Of a stretch of 64,000 nucleotides of DNA, positions 50,135 to 58,766 are shown piece by piece. This stretch comes from an archaeon (GTDB lineage: Archaea > Thermoproteota > Nitrososphaeria > Nitrososphaerales > UBA183), in contig JAKASI010000002.1 in NCBI GenBank assembly GCA_021828185.1, forward strand, positions 186,001-250,000, read 5' to 3'. The first letter of the stretch is position 1; every line of letters starts with the position of its first letter. The notes beneath the pieces were generated by a model. It was not told the origin of the DNA. It did not search any database and worked only from the letters and a program-made list of their open reading frames with translations. The translations under genes and the position numbers were made by a program.

Positions 50135-50166
50135 ACCGATACCTTTCCTTCCTTTTCTTTTTCTCG
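50121..50166 (+). terminator. Hairpin terminator of the S-layer operon
   Basis: GAAAGGTATC (50121-50130) and GATACCTTTC (50138-50147) form a perfect ten-base stem with a seven-base loop that includes the stop codon of the anchor gene. A pyrimidine tract rich in T (50148-50164) follows. The stem and T-tract are what a strong terminator needs. Confidence 0.75.
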
Positions 50167-50207
50167 CGATAGCCAGGCCTTACTCCGCACCTTCATTTTC
50201 AATCATT

Positions 50208-50234
50208 CCGCCCCGCCGTGAAGCGGCGGGGCGG
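50208..50234 (-). ncRNA. Right-end hairpin, probable part of the TnpB guide RNA
   Basis: CCGCCCCGCCG and CGGCGGGGCGG form a perfect 11-base stem with a five-base loop, about 70 bases after the tnpB stop. Guide (omega) RNAs of TnpB come from the 3' end of the gene and this flank, and the guide segment lies just outside the element. The true end of the RNA cannot be set by eye. Confidence 0.5.
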
Positions 50235-50302
50235 CGCTGCAATTACGCTTTGATCCTTCCTCCAGGTCACTACGCGTGCCCTGGTGGATGATTCGCATCG
50301 AC

Positions 50303-51427
50303 TCAGGCGCTGGGCTCCCCTTGCGAGGGCTTACCGCCTTTCATTGCTTCATTTGCGAACCCTGCTGGCACGGACCTCGCGCCTCGTTTCAGTATGTTCT
50401 TCGCCCCGTTGAGGTCGCGGTCGACGACCAGTCCGCAGTTGAGGCAGACTACAGAGTCCACTTCGACCGGGGGCGTCTCCATGCTTCCTCCGCACTCTGA
50501 GCACTTCTCCGATGTCCATTCTGGGCTGATGACGACGACCGGGAGCCCGACCCATTCCGCCTTGTACGCTATCTGATGGAGGATCTGGCGGAACGGCCAC
50601 GCATTCATCTTTGAGAGATAGTACGCGCTGCTTCCGCTTTCTCTCGTGTAAATCTCTCTCAGCCCCCTGAGGTCTTCGAGCACGATGGCTTGTCGGCTGG
50701 CAAGCGCCTGGTTGACAATCTGCGATGAAACCCTGTGGATGATGGCGCTTTTCCTGTTCCACTCGATGGCAGCGTACTTGCGAAACAGCTTTCCCTTTAT
50801 TCGGAAGTCCCTCCTCCTGAACTTCGACTTCACCCTCCGATATGTTTCGTGAAGCTTTGTCAGCTCCTCGATGTCATACGCGGCCGAAATCCCACTGGTG
50901 TCGAAGGTCGATATTTTGTCGACGTTAAGGTCCACCGCAACCATCCCCTTGGGTACGACTCTCACGACGGACTTGCAATATATCACCGAAATGGTGCTTG
51001 GAGTGAGTGTTGCCGAGACGACTGTAATGCCATCCTGCTCTATTATGGAGACTGTGTGGCGGTTGAGCTTGACGGGGGCGACCTGAGGGAGCCGGAGCTC
51101 GTCTCCTGCCACCCTCACGGCGATGGAGACCGCGAAATAGGGGCGACCGACCCTCGGAGGGCTGACCTTCTTCTTCGTCGAGTCGGTCCTGAACTTCTTG
51201 AGGAGGTTGGACGCCTCGAACATCGCTGAAATCCTGTAGCCGTCGTGGACGGCGTACTGCATCATGGCGGGATAGCAGACGTGCTTGACGTCGTTGTAGG
51301 AGTGAACCTTGTTGGCGAGGCCCAGCCTGAGGCAGTCGTTGACCATCGCCCTGAAGACCTCGAACACGCGGGAAATCTCTGGCGTGGGGGTGAAGCGCTG
51401 GACTACCGATCGGTAGAGAAGGGCCAT
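50303..51427 (-). CDS. tnpB: TnpB RNA-guided endonuclease
   Basis: The 374-residue protein has the split RuvC site: AVDLNVDKIST (D166), IVLEDLRGL (E251) and VVDRDLNGAKNI (D338). It also has the zinc finger CSEC...CLNC (C309, C312, C328, C331). All catalytic residues are present, so it may be active. TnpB cuts DNA that matches its guide RNA and so helps keep the element in place. Its ATG is 24 bases after a TTATAA box, so it is leaderless. Confidence 0.92.
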   Translation of the reverse strand: MALLYRSVVQRFTPTPEISRVFEVFRAMVNDCLRLGLANKVHSYNDVKHVCYPAMMQYAVHDGYRISAMFEASNLLKKFRTDSTKKKVSPPRVGRPYFAVSIAVRVAGDELRLPQVAPVKLNRHTVSIIEQDGITVVSATLTPSTISVIYCKSVVRVVPKGMVAVDLNVDKISTFDTSGISAAYDIEELTKLHETYRRVKSKFRRRDFRIKGKLFRKYAAIEWNRKSAIIHRVSSQIVNQALASRQAIVLEDLRGLREIYTRESGSSAYYLSKMNAWPFRQILHQIAYKAEWVGLPVVVISPEWTSEKCSECGGSMETPPVEVDSVVCLNCGLVVDRDLNGAKNILKRGARSVPAGFANEAMKGGKPSQGEPSA

Positions 51428-51490
51428 ACAAGTAGACGCCGCTCGGGCTTATAACGCCCACCCCTCTGATGGGGCTACGCAAAATTGGTA

Positions 51491-51501
51491 GAATTATATA
51501 C
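51491..51501 (+). promoter_or_regulatory. TATA box of the small exported protein
   Basis: GAATTATATAC, centred about 30 bases before TTG 51526. The upstream in-frame start at 51469 lies before this box and so cannot be used from it. Confidence 0.55.
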
Positions 51502-51525
51502 CAAGACGAGGTCCATTCTATCGAC

Positions 51526-51936
51526 TTGACTGGCGGGGGCTCGAAGCTGATGATTGCGGTGGCCATAGGCCTTCTCGCATTCTCAATGGCGGGCCCGATG
51601 GCAAACGGCGCCGCCACCAGGTACCTCACCAACGGCATCGTCCTGACCGGAATGGAGCAGAGGTCGATCAGCGGGTACGTCGGCGTGCTGGCGAACTATA
51701 CCAACACCCTCTCTTCCCCGATGAACACGCTGGTATACCTGACCTTGGTCAACTCCGCTGGCCAGACCGTCTATTGGAACTACGATTCTTGCAGCTTCGC
51801 GGCGAATCAGAAAGTACAGTGCTTCGTCCTCATCGCTTCCACAGTGCCAAAGGGGGTCTACGCTGCCTACACCTTCGTCACGACAAGTACTAGCGTCCCG
51901 ATCTCGGTTACCAAGGGAATCCAAGTCACCGTCTGA
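51526..51936 (+). CDS. Small exported protein, stand-alone S-layer C-terminal domain
   Basis: The 136-residue protein starts at TTG with a signal peptide (KLMIAVAIGLLAFSMAGPMANG). Its single beta domain aligns with the end of the 1026-residue S-layer-like protein: GYVGVLANYTN versus GYSGVNATYTN, then VPKGVYAAYTFVTTSTSVPISVT versus LPSGTYTVQIFVVTTGNLPVSVT, both ending in VTV/VTI. Two cysteines (DSCSFAANQKVQC) could form a disulphide. It may cap or fill the lattice, or compete for the same binding site. Confidence 0.7.
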   Translation: MTGGGSKLMIAVAIGLLAFSMAGPMANGAATRYLTNGIVLTGMEQRSISGYVGVLANYTNTLSSPMNTLVYLTLVNSAGQTVYWNYDSCSFAANQKVQCFVLIASTVPKGVYAAYTFVTTSTSVPISVTKGIQVTV

Positions 51937-52017
51937 CTAGGCTTCGCTTCACCTACGTCATTCGGGGGAAGGTATTTATCACGTAGAGCCCCGTGCAGAA
52001 ACGGTCGGAAGCTGAGC

Positions 52018-52713
52018 ATGAAAGCGATACTCCTCGCAGGAGGCCAAGGGATGCGACTTCGTCCCCTGACTGAAGACCGCCCCAAGGCCCTCGTCCCAGT
52101 GCACGGCATACCGATTTCTGAGTACCAGATCGAGTGGCTGATGAAGGAAGGGAGCATCGACGGAGTCACCTTCGCCTGCGGCTACAAGTGGGAGAGGCTG
52201 AGGGAGCACTTCGGCTCCAGCTTTCACGGTCTATCAGTCGACTATTCGGTCGAAGAAGCGCCTCTGGGCACGGGCGGAGCCATCAAGCAAGCGCTCGCGG
52301 CGAATAACCCTGGGGACCTCGTCGTCGTCGCCAACGGGGACATCATCACCGACCTGCCTCTCAGGAGGATGATCGAGGCGCACAAGCAAGCTGGGGAGAT
52401 ATCGGCATCCATGCTGGTGGTGCCCTATCGCTCCAGGTTCGGGGTAGTCAGGATTGACAAGCTGAGAATGGTCAGGGGGTTCGAAGAGAAGCCAGCGTTC
52501 CCGGACACTTGGATCAACGGCGGGGTCTACCTGTTGAACACCAGGAAGATCATGAAGAACCTCCCCGACAAGGGCGACATCGAGAGAGAGACCTTCCCCA
52601 AGCTGGTTACGCACGGCGAACTTATGTCGTATCCCCACTATGGCGAATGGTATTTCCTCGATTCGATGAAAGACCTGCAGGAGCTCGAGGAGTACATTCC
52701 CGCCAAGGCCTAG
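52018..52713 (+). CDS. Sugar-phosphate nucleotidyltransferase (mannose-1-P guanylyltransferase family)
   Basis: The 231-residue enzyme begins MKAILLAGGQGMRLRPLTEDRPKALVPV, the NTP-binding loop of sugar-nucleotide transferases. It has VDYSVEEAPLGTGGAI, VVANGDII (metal aspartate) and FEEKP...INGGVYLL. It has no C-terminal left-handed helix domain, as in short GDP-mannose or related pyrophosphorylases. It makes an NDP-sugar from sugar-1-phosphate. The base cannot be told surely. A TATTTATC box lies about 43 bases before the ATG. Confidence 0.85.
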   Translation: MKAILLAGGQGMRLRPLTEDRPKALVPVHGIPISEYQIEWLMKEGSIDGVTFACGYKWERLREHFGSSFHGLSVDYSVEEAPLGTGGAIKQALAANNPGDLVVVANGDIITDLPLRRMIEAHKQAGEISASMLVVPYRSRFGVVRIDKLRMVRGFEEKPAFPDTWINGGVYLLNTRKIMKNLPDKGDIERETFPKLVTHGELMSYPHYGEWYFLDSMKDLQELEEYIPAKA

Positions 52714-52753
52714 GGCGAGAGTTTATCTCGCGCTCCCCATGATTTCGAGGCAC

Positions 52754-53068
52754 ATGGCAGACTTCATGAAAGCTGTCGAAGCCTCCAAGGTCCCTCCCGA
52801 CTCCATGCTCACAGTCGAGGTGGGGGGCGAGTCGGTGCTCATCGTGAACGTCGACGGGAAGTACTACGGGATGGGCGCCATCTGCACCCACGCGGAGTGG
52901 GACCTGTCAGAGGGGACCCTCGCGGAAACGGAGGTAACCTGCGCAGGCCACGGCACGGTCTGGGACCTCAGGACCGGAAAGGGGGTCTTCGACGAGCCGG
53001 TGGCGGATGAGCCCCTCTATGACGTGAAGGAGGAGGGCGGGTTCCTCTACGTGAGGAAACGAGACTAG
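52754..53068 (+). CDS. Rieske-type [2Fe-2S] protein
   Basis: The 104-residue protein has the cluster ligands C-T-H and C-A-G-H in ICTHAEWDLSEG and VTCAGHGTVWDLRTGKG at usual spacing. It is soluble, with no membrane helix, like Rieske ferredoxins that serve oxygenases or reductases, or the small subunit of nitrite reductase. GTTTATCTC (about 52717-52725) places the transcript start just before the ATG at 52754, so the in-frame start at 52739 is unlikely. No partner enzyme lies next to it. Confidence 0.9.
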   Translation: MADFMKAVEASKVPPDSMLTVEVGGESVLIVNVDGKYYGMGAICTHAEWDLSEGTLAETEVTCAGHGTVWDLRTGKGVFDEPVADEPLYDVKEEGGFLYVRKRD

Positions 53069-53108
53069 GTTCAAGGCATATTTACGTACGCATTGAGCCC
53101 CGGTTTGA

Positions 53109-56063
53109 TTGACCTCAGGAGGTTCTAGTTCTCCGCATCCCACCCCGTTCAGGCGGCTGGGGGGGTTCGTGCATCGGAGGCGGAGATACGTTGTGGTCGC
53201 CTGGATTCTCGCACTTGTCCTTCTGGTCCCAGTCATAATCCAGGCGGGGAACTCCACGTCGCTCAACGAAGGGACCGCGTCCGGGAGCCAGCTGCAGTCG
53301 GTGCAGGCTTCGAACCTGATCTCGGCGGAGTTCGCGAAGACCGTAGCCAACAGCACCCTCCTCGTCGTGGTGGAAGGGAGCAACGTGAGCTCTCCGGCCA
53401 CGCAGGCCTTCGTCGCCGACCTGGTGAAACAGATTGATGGCGACTCGGGCATCAAAGGTCTCAACCAGACGACCGATGTGTATTCGCCCCTTTACACCGC
53501 CGTGAAGGGGGTCAACCAGGCCACCTACGCTGCGGCCAAGGGGGCCAACAGCTCGCTCAAGCTCCTGCTGGGGGTCCCGGCACTATACCTCGGTGCATGG
53601 CAGCAGGCGTACGCACAATCCCACAACGTGACCCAGGCCGACGGCGCCGCAAATGCATACGCGGCGACCACGCTGTCGAGCGCCAACGCCACAACCTACC
53701 GGGACTACTCTTCTCATGTCCTCACGCTCTTCGATTCCGCATGGTCCTCATCATGGTCTGACCCCGGTCTGGCCAACGCGAGCCTCCTCGCAAGGGGCTC
53801 CATTGCGGCCGAATCCGCAGGAATCGACTACGCCGACGCCTTCGCGCCGGCCTCGAAGCAGTTCGACTCCGCCCTACTGAGCACGGTGAGCCTGGCCGAA
53901 TATCTTACCGACACGAGCGCCCAGGCGAATTCGAGGGTCGTCTCCTTCGCCGAAGGCTACGTTTCGAACTCGACCGGGTTCTCGCAGACTTTCGTGGGCT
54001 CGACCTACGCCCTCGGCCAGAAGTTCGACAACTCGTCTCTCTACAATCTTGTCGGGAACATCATCTGGAACCCGTCCGAATACGACATCGGGAGGACCCT
54101 TTCGACCCTGATTTCATCTCTCGTTTCACCAGCCCGCGACCTGTCCCTGGTCTCTCTAAGCCTCAACGAGTCTTCCAACTCCAACGTGATTGCCCTAAGG
54201 TCCGCGGTGTCGTCGGCCCTTGGCGGCGCCGACCATGCATCGGGCATAAAGTCCGCTGCAGTGACAGGAGCCGACGCCATCTCCTATGACTTCGGCCAGT
54301 CGGCCGAATCCGACCTGACCCTGATCCTCCCGATAACAATCATCCTCCTGATCGTCGCCACCGGCCTCTTCTTCCGTTCGATCCTGACCCCGTTCATGAC
54401 CCTCGGGGCCATCGGGGTGGCCCTGGGGATATCCCAGGTGTTCATCGTCCTGGTCGCGATCCTCCTCGCCAAGGTCGACTTCACCGTCCCGACGATCCTC
54501 CTGACGGTGCTCATAGGGGTGGGGACCGACTACAGCGTCTTCGTCCTCGCGAGGTACAGGGAAGAGAGGGTCAACGGCGCCTCCGTGCGGGCGGCCGTCG
54601 AGACTTCGGTCACCTGGGCCGGTGAGAGCATCGCGACGAGCGGAGCCACCGTCATCATCTCCTTCCTGGCCCTGACCTTCACCTCCGTCGTCCTCCTCCG
54701 GACCATCGGCTATGTCGTCGGACTCGGGGTCCTCGTGGCCCTCCTGATCGCCCTGACCATGGTCCCAGCCATCGTCAGCATGGTGGGCGAACGGACGTTC
54801 TGGCCCTACTCGGGGGACCGCTTCGCCAGATATTCGAAGTCTGTGACCGGGAAGCTGAAGGGCGGGAGGGGATACTTCTCCAGAAGCGGTAACTTCGCGG
54901 TCAAGAGGGCCTGGGTGCTCATCGTCCTGGCGCTGGTAGCGACGGGACCCGCCCTGTACGTGTACGCCAACTCCACCCCCAATTTCGACCTCCTGTCAGC
55001 AGCTCCCCCCAACCTCGAGTCTGTCAAGGCGTCCAACCAGGTTGCCGCCGCCTTCGGGAGCGGGACCCTCTACCCCACCTATGTCGTGATGACGTTCTCC
55101 CAGCCGGTGGTGGAGGCTCACTCCTTCAACTCCCAGGAGATGTCCACGGTGCAGGCGGTGACGTCCTACCTTGCCGGCTCTCCTGACATAAAGAACGTCA
55201 CCAGCCCGACGATGATGTACGGGGAGACCGTCCCCTACGACGGGATCAACTACTCCACCACCGCCGGGGCGAGAACCTTCTCCGAAGTCCTTCAGAACAT
55301 CGGCAAGGACAACAAGACTGTCCTCTTCACGATCAACTTCGCGATCGACCCCAACTCCGCCAGGGCGCTCTCCGACGCCCAGTCAATCCGCCAGACCCTG
55401 CACTCCCAGTACGGCTCGGCCGCCGGGGTCACAGGGATATACCTGGGGGGCGAGACGGGCTCGATCCTCGACACCAGGGACGTGTTCGACTCCCAGTTCA
55501 ACACCATCGTCCCCATCGTGGCCGCCGGGGTCGCCATCGTCCTGCTCGTGGTGCTCGGGTCCCTGATCCTCCCGGTCTTCGCGGTCCTCTCCGTCCTGAT
55601 GAGCATCGTCTGGACCCTGGCCACGACAGCGCTGCTGTTCAAGCAGTTCTACAACTATCAGATGATCTTCATCATCCCGTTCTTCCTCTTCGTGGTCCTC
55701 CTCGGCCTGGGGATGGACTACAACATCTTCATCCTGACCAGGGTGCGCGAGGAGGCCACCAAGGGGAAGCACCTCGACGCCGCCATAGTCAGCGCCGTGG
55801 AGCAGACCGGAGCGGTCATCACCGCTGCCGCGATCATCCTCGCCGGCTCTCTTGGCTCGCTCATGATCTCCAGCGACCTCCTCCTCAAGGAGATCGGGTT
55901 CGCCTTGGCATTTGCGATCCTCATCGACGCGCTGGTTGTGAGGACGTACATCGTCCCCGCCGTGATGTCGAAGCTGGGGAAGTGGAACTGGTACAGCCCC
56001 ATTCCCTACCTGAACAGGTCCATGCGCCTCTTCAGGAGCGAGACCCAGCCCAGCACGGCTTAA
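53109..56063 (+). CDS. MMPL/RND family transporter, 984 residues
   Basis: The protein starts at TTG 29 bases after a CATATTTAC box. It has the two-fold MmpL layout: one helix, a large outer domain, five helices, then the same again. The paired motifs GVGTDYSVFVLARYREE and GLGMDYNIFILTRVREE carry the Asp-Tyr pairs of the proton relay in MmpL3-like proteins. It should use the proton gradient to export lipids or other hydrophobic molecules. Many archaea have such proteins with unknown cargo. It lies alone between the Rieske gene and small DNA-binding genes. Confidence 0.9.
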   Translation: MTSGGSSSPHPTPFRRLGGFVHRRRRYVVVAWILALVLLVPVIIQAGNSTSLNEGTASGSQLQSVQASNLISAEFAKTVANSTLLVVVEGSNVSSPATQAFVADLVKQIDGDSGIKGLNQTTDVYSPLYTAVKGVNQATYAAAKGANSSLKLLLGVPALYLGAWQQAYAQSHNVTQADGAANAYAATTLSSANATTYRDYSSHVLTLFDSAWSSSWSDPGLANASLLARGSIAAESAGIDYADAFAPASKQFDSALLSTVSLAEYLTDTSAQANSRVVSFAEGYVSNSTGFSQTFVGSTYALGQKFDNSSLYNLVGNIIWNPSEYDIGRTLSTLISSLVSPARDLSLVSLSLNESSNSNVIALRSAVSSALGGADHASGIKSAAVTGADAISYDFGQSAESDLTLILPITIILLIVATGLFFRSILTPFMTLGAIGVALGISQVFIVLVAILLAKVDFTVPTILLTVLIGVGTDYSVFVLARYREERVNGASVRAAVETSVTWAGESIATSGATVIISFLALTFTSVVLLRTIGYVVGLGVLVALLIALTMVPAIVSMVGERTFWPYSGDRFARYSKSVTGKLKGGRGYFSRSGNFAVKRAWVLIVLALVATGPALYVYANSTPNFDLLSAAPPNLESVKASNQVAAAFGSGTLYPTYVVMTFSQPVVEAHSFNSQEMSTVQAVTSYLAGSPDIKNVTSPTMMYGETVPYDGINYSTTAGARTFSEVLQNIGKDNKTVLFTINFAIDPNSARALSDAQSIRQTLHSQYGSAAGVTGIYLGGETGSILDTRDVFDSQFNTIVPIVAAGVAIVLLVVLGSLILPVFAVLSVLMSIVWTLATTALLFKQFYNYQMIFIIPFFLFVVLLGLGMDYNIFILTRVREEATKGKHLDAAIVSAVEQTGAVITAAAIILAGSLGSLMISSDLLLKEIGFALAFAILIDALVVRTYIVPAVMSKLGKWNWYSPIPYLNRSMRLFRSETQPSTA

Positions 56064-56088
56064 AGCGCGGCTGCAGGCGACTCCTCCG

Positions 56089-56592
56089 TTGCCGAAGCTG
56101 GACCCGGAAGTGGACGACGAGATCCTGGAGGAAGGGTGCTATCACCTTTCGCAGCTCGGGCTCTCGACCGACCAGCTGGCGGCCCACTTTGAGATCACTC
56201 CCCCCCGTGTCAGGTCGCTCATCGAGTCCTATGAGGCGAAGCTGAAGTCAGGGAAGGCGGCGCCCGGGGACTTCGACAGGGTCTTCTGGGAGGACGTCAA
56301 GAAGGAGGCCGAAGGGGACGTCAAGCTGACCTTCCTGTCCGAGAAGGGGTTTCATCACGCTTGGAGGTCGGAGCTGAAGAAGCTAGACGGGCCGGCGCTC
56401 ATGTCGATATACGAGGCCAGCAAAGACTTCCTGAATGCAGACCCGAACCAGAAGTTTCTGGATTTCCCTCCGCCGAAGGGCTACGACCCTCTCGCATTGG
56501 AACGAGAAGTGAGAAAGGCGGTCGAAATTCTGGGCCAACTCCTGGAAGAAAAGTGGAGGGAAGAAAAGGGCTCGGACCAAAGGAAGGCCTAA
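56089..56592 (+). CDS. Hypothetical helix-turn-helix protein, 167 residues
   Basis: I do not recognise the family. The first 50 residues hold a likely helix-turn-helix (YHLSQLGLSTDQLAAHFEITPPRVRSLIESYEAKL). The rest is helical and charged (FDRVFWEDVKKEAEGDVKLTFLSEKGFHHAWRSELKKL), with a proline-rich turn DFPPPKGYDPLALE. TTG start, 25 bases after the transporter gene, so the two may share a message. A DNA-binding role is inferred from the first part only. Confidence 0.6.
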   Translation: MPKLDPEVDDEILEEGCYHLSQLGLSTDQLAAHFEITPPRVRSLIESYEAKLKSGKAAPGDFDRVFWEDVKKEAEGDVKLTFLSEKGFHHAWRSELKKLDGPALMSIYEASKDFLNADPNQKFLDFPPPKGYDPLALEREVRKAVEILGQLLEEKWREEKGSDQRKA

Positions 56593-56617
56593 GTCTCGTA
56601 CGCGCTTGTCATGTTGT

Positions 56618-56857
56618 GTGGATACCAAGGACATCGCGACATCTGACGAGGCCTATGAGAGGCTGAAGTCGCTCAGGAAGCCGGGTGAGGGTTTCACGGA
56701 GCTCGTAGAGCGCATGACCAGGAGCGGGGGAGTGGTCGATTTGGCCGGCCCCCTTACAAAGTCCGAGGGACCAGAGATGAAGAAGACGGCGTCTGAGCTG
56801 AGGAAGGCAAATTCCAGGCCTGACCGAGAAACAGGAGAAGGGCCCGGGCCGAGATGA
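56618..56857 (+). CDS. Orphan VapB-type antitoxin (DUF217-like)
   Basis: The protein reads DTKDIATSDEAYERLKSLRKPGEGFTELVERMTRSGGVVDLAG, the ribbon-helix-helix start of DUF217 antitoxins (usually TKTIAISDEAYERLK...PGESF). No PIN gene follows; a sugar kinase gene begins 49 bases on. It may be a left-over of a VapBC pair or serve a toxin elsewhere. A GTG at 56618 matches the usual family start; TTG at 56606 would add four residues, two of them cysteines. Confidence 0.65.
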   Translation: MDTKDIATSDEAYERLKSLRKPGEGFTELVERMTRSGGVVDLAGPLTKSEGPEMKKTASELRKANSRPDRETGEGPGPR

Positions 56858-56906
56858 TTCCGCCAAACCTTAAAGAGCCCAACGCGGCGAGCGAAATCGA
56901 AAAAGA

Positions 56907-57947
56907 ATGCCCCTGGACTCGGTTGAAAGGGACAAGCTCACAGGGGTCCTCCGCCAGTTCCAGGGACGCAGGATTCTTGTCGTCGGAGACCTGATAGTCT
57001 CCAGATTTGTCGATATAGCTGCGCGCAAGCTCGCACGCGAGGCTCCGGTCCCTGCCGGTGACTTCGTGGGGCAGACCCTCCTCCCAGGCGGCGCAGCCAA
57101 CCTCGCGAGGGAGCTGGCGTCGCTGGGCGCTTCCGTCAGCGTGGTCGGCCTATACGGCTCCGACGAGTACAGCGCCTGGCTGAAATCGGAGTTCTCGAAG
57201 TACGGCGTTTCGTCGGAGGGGGTGGTCGCCGACCCGACCAGGCCGACGTCTCTCAGGACCTGGTACATGGTCAACTCCTACCACGTGCTCAGGGTCGACC
57301 GGGAAGACAGAAGGGACGTCCCCCTGGGGATGGCCAAGAAGCTCCTGGCCCAGGCGGAGCCCCACATCAAGGAGGTCGACTGCGTCGTCATCTCAGACTA
57401 CGACCGCGGAGCGATAACAAGCTACCTCATCAGCGGGATAGTCGCGTCTGCGAAATCCGCCGGCAAGATAGTCGTCGGCCAGCCGAAGATGCACCACTAC
57501 ATCGACTTCTCCGGGGTGACCTACGTGAAGTCGAACCTCGAGGAGGCGGAGCACGCGACCGGGATGGCCATGGTCAACGAGACGAGCCTCAGGAACATGG
57601 GGGTCAACCTCCTGAGCCGGCTCGAGTCGAAGGCGATCCTCATCACCAGGGGGGAAGCCGGCATCACGCTGTTCGACAGGGAGAACGTCACGCTCTTTCC
57701 GCCAATCGGCGGGAAGAAGAACCTCTTCAGCAAGGTGGGCGTCAGAGACGCCATGACCGGGGTCTTCGGACTCGCGCTCGCCTCCGGAGGGAACCCCTAC
57801 CAGGCAGCGATACTCAGCAACGTCGCCGGGGAGGTCAGGAGCGGGCTTCCGAGGATCGCGACCCTTTCGCTGCACGACCTGGAAGCGAAGACCCAGGGGG
57901 TCGAGGAGTTCGTGCACAGCATAGTGCAGGTGCCGGTGAGGAGATGA
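56907..57947 (+). CDS. PfkB-family sugar kinase, RfaE/HldE N-domain-like, with altered active-site loop
   Basis: The 346-residue protein follows the heptose-7-phosphate kinase pattern: ILVVGDLIVSRFVD, ARKLAREAPVPAGDFV, LLPGGAANLARELASLGASVSVVGLYGSDE, VLRVDRED and VISDYDRGAITSYL. The general-base loop of PfkB kinases is GAGD; here it is GVRD (residues 278-281). The aspartate remains but the glycine of the anion hole is arginine. It overlaps the transketolase gene by four bases. Its partners make sedoheptulose-7-phosphate, so a heptose or related sugar phosphate is a fitting substrate; activity is uncertain. Confidence 0.75.
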   Translation: MPLDSVERDKLTGVLRQFQGRRILVVGDLIVSRFVDIAARKLAREAPVPAGDFVGQTLLPGGAANLARELASLGASVSVVGLYGSDEYSAWLKSEFSKYGVSSEGVVADPTRPTSLRTWYMVNSYHVLRVDREDRRDVPLGMAKKLLAQAEPHIKEVDCVVISDYDRGAITSYLISGIVASAKSAGKIVVGQPKMHHYIDFSGVTYVKSNLEEAEHATGMAMVNETSLRNMGVNLLSRLESKAILITRGEAGITLFDRENVTLFPPIGGKKNLFSKVGVRDAMTGVFGLALASGGNPYQAAILSNVAGEVRSGLPRIATLSLHDLEAKTQGVEEFVHSIVQVPVRR

Positions 57948-58765
57948 TGGAGACAGCGCAGGAGGTCGTCAGGCTGAAGGAGATCGCGAGGAACACGAGG
58001 AAGCTGATCCTGCAGAGCCTCGCAGAAGCAGGCTCCGGCCACCCTGGAGGGTCGCTTTCGGCGGTGGAACTCCTCGTCACGCTCTACTTCCACGTCATGC
58101 ACCACGAGCCGAAGGACCCCAAGTGGCCCGACAGGGACAGGTTCTTCCTCAGCAAGGGGCACGCGGCACCGCTGCTATACTCCATATTGGCCCAGGCGGG
58201 GTACTTCCCGGTCGAGGAGCTGATGACCCTTAGGAAGACCGGCTCCAGGCTTCAGGGGCACCCTTCGATGGGGATCCCCGGGGTCGAGGCCCCTGCGGGG
58301 TCGGAAGGGATCGGCCTCTCGCTGGGGGTGGGGACTTCTCTAGCTGCCAAGCTCGACGGGAAGTCGTACAGGACCTACGTGCTCATGGGGGACGGGGAGC
58401 AGCAGGAGGGGCAGGTGTGGGAGGCTGCCATGTCAGCGTCGAAGTTCAGGCTCGACAACCTCACGGCGATCATAGACAGGAACGGGATACAGCAAGACGG
58501 CCTCACAGAGCAAATCATGCCCCTCGAGCCGTTGGCCGCCAAGTGGAGGGCCTTCAACTGGAACGTGATCGAGGTCGACGGCTACGACCTGAACCAGCTC
58601 ATGGACGGGTTCGACCTCGCCATGAGCACCAGGAACAGGCCGACCGTGATCATAGCCCACACGGTGAAGGGGAAAGGGATCTCCTTCATGGAGTGGTCCC
58701 CGCACTACCACGGGACGGCGCCGTCGAAGGACAAGCTTTCAGACGTCCTCAGCGAGCTGAAGTAG
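57944..58765 (+). CDS. Transketolase, N-terminal subunit
   Basis: The 273-residue protein is the thiamine-diphosphate-binding half: SGHPGGSLSAVELLVTLYF, LSKGHAAPLLYSILAQAGYF, GSEGIGLSLGVGTSLAAKL and the cofactor motif MGDGEQQEGQVWEAA...IIDRNGIQQDG. It works with the separate C-terminal subunit encoded at 59453. Split transketolase is usual in archaea. It moves two-carbon units between sugar phosphates and so makes pentoses without an oxidative branch. Start codons overlap as ATGATG with the end of the kinase gene. Confidence 0.93.
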   Translation: MMETAQEVVRLKEIARNTRKLILQSLAEAGSGHPGGSLSAVELLVTLYFHVMHHEPKDPKWPDRDRFFLSKGHAAPLLYSILAQAGYFPVEELMTLRKTGSRLQGHPSMGIPGVEAPAGSEGIGLSLGVGTSLAAKLDGKSYRTYVLMGDGEQQEGQVWEAAMSASKFRLDNLTAIIDRNGIQQDGLTEQIMPLEPLAAKWRAFNWNVIEVDGYDLNQLMDGFDLAMSTRNRPTVIIAHTVKGKGISFMEWSPHYHGTAPSKDKLSDVLSELK

Positions 58766-58766
58766 A

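Larger units (their letters stand above)
50203..51460 (-). mobile_element. Solitary TnpB element, IS200/IS605 (IS1341-like) type
   Basis: The element consists of one tnpB gene read leftwards and a GC-rich hairpin at its 3' side (50208-50234), as found at the right end of these elements and of their guide RNAs. No TnpA-type (HUH) transposase is present in the window, so it depends on one elsewhere or no longer moves. It has landed between the S-layer operon and a small gene related to the S-layer protein. Exact ends are not certain, since these elements make no target duplication or inverted repeats. Confidence 0.7.

Noticed and set aside
51469..51525. N-terminal extension of the small exported protein (start at 51469)
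   Set aside because: It lies upstream of the TATA box at 51491-51501 and would put a hydrophilic stretch before the signal peptide.
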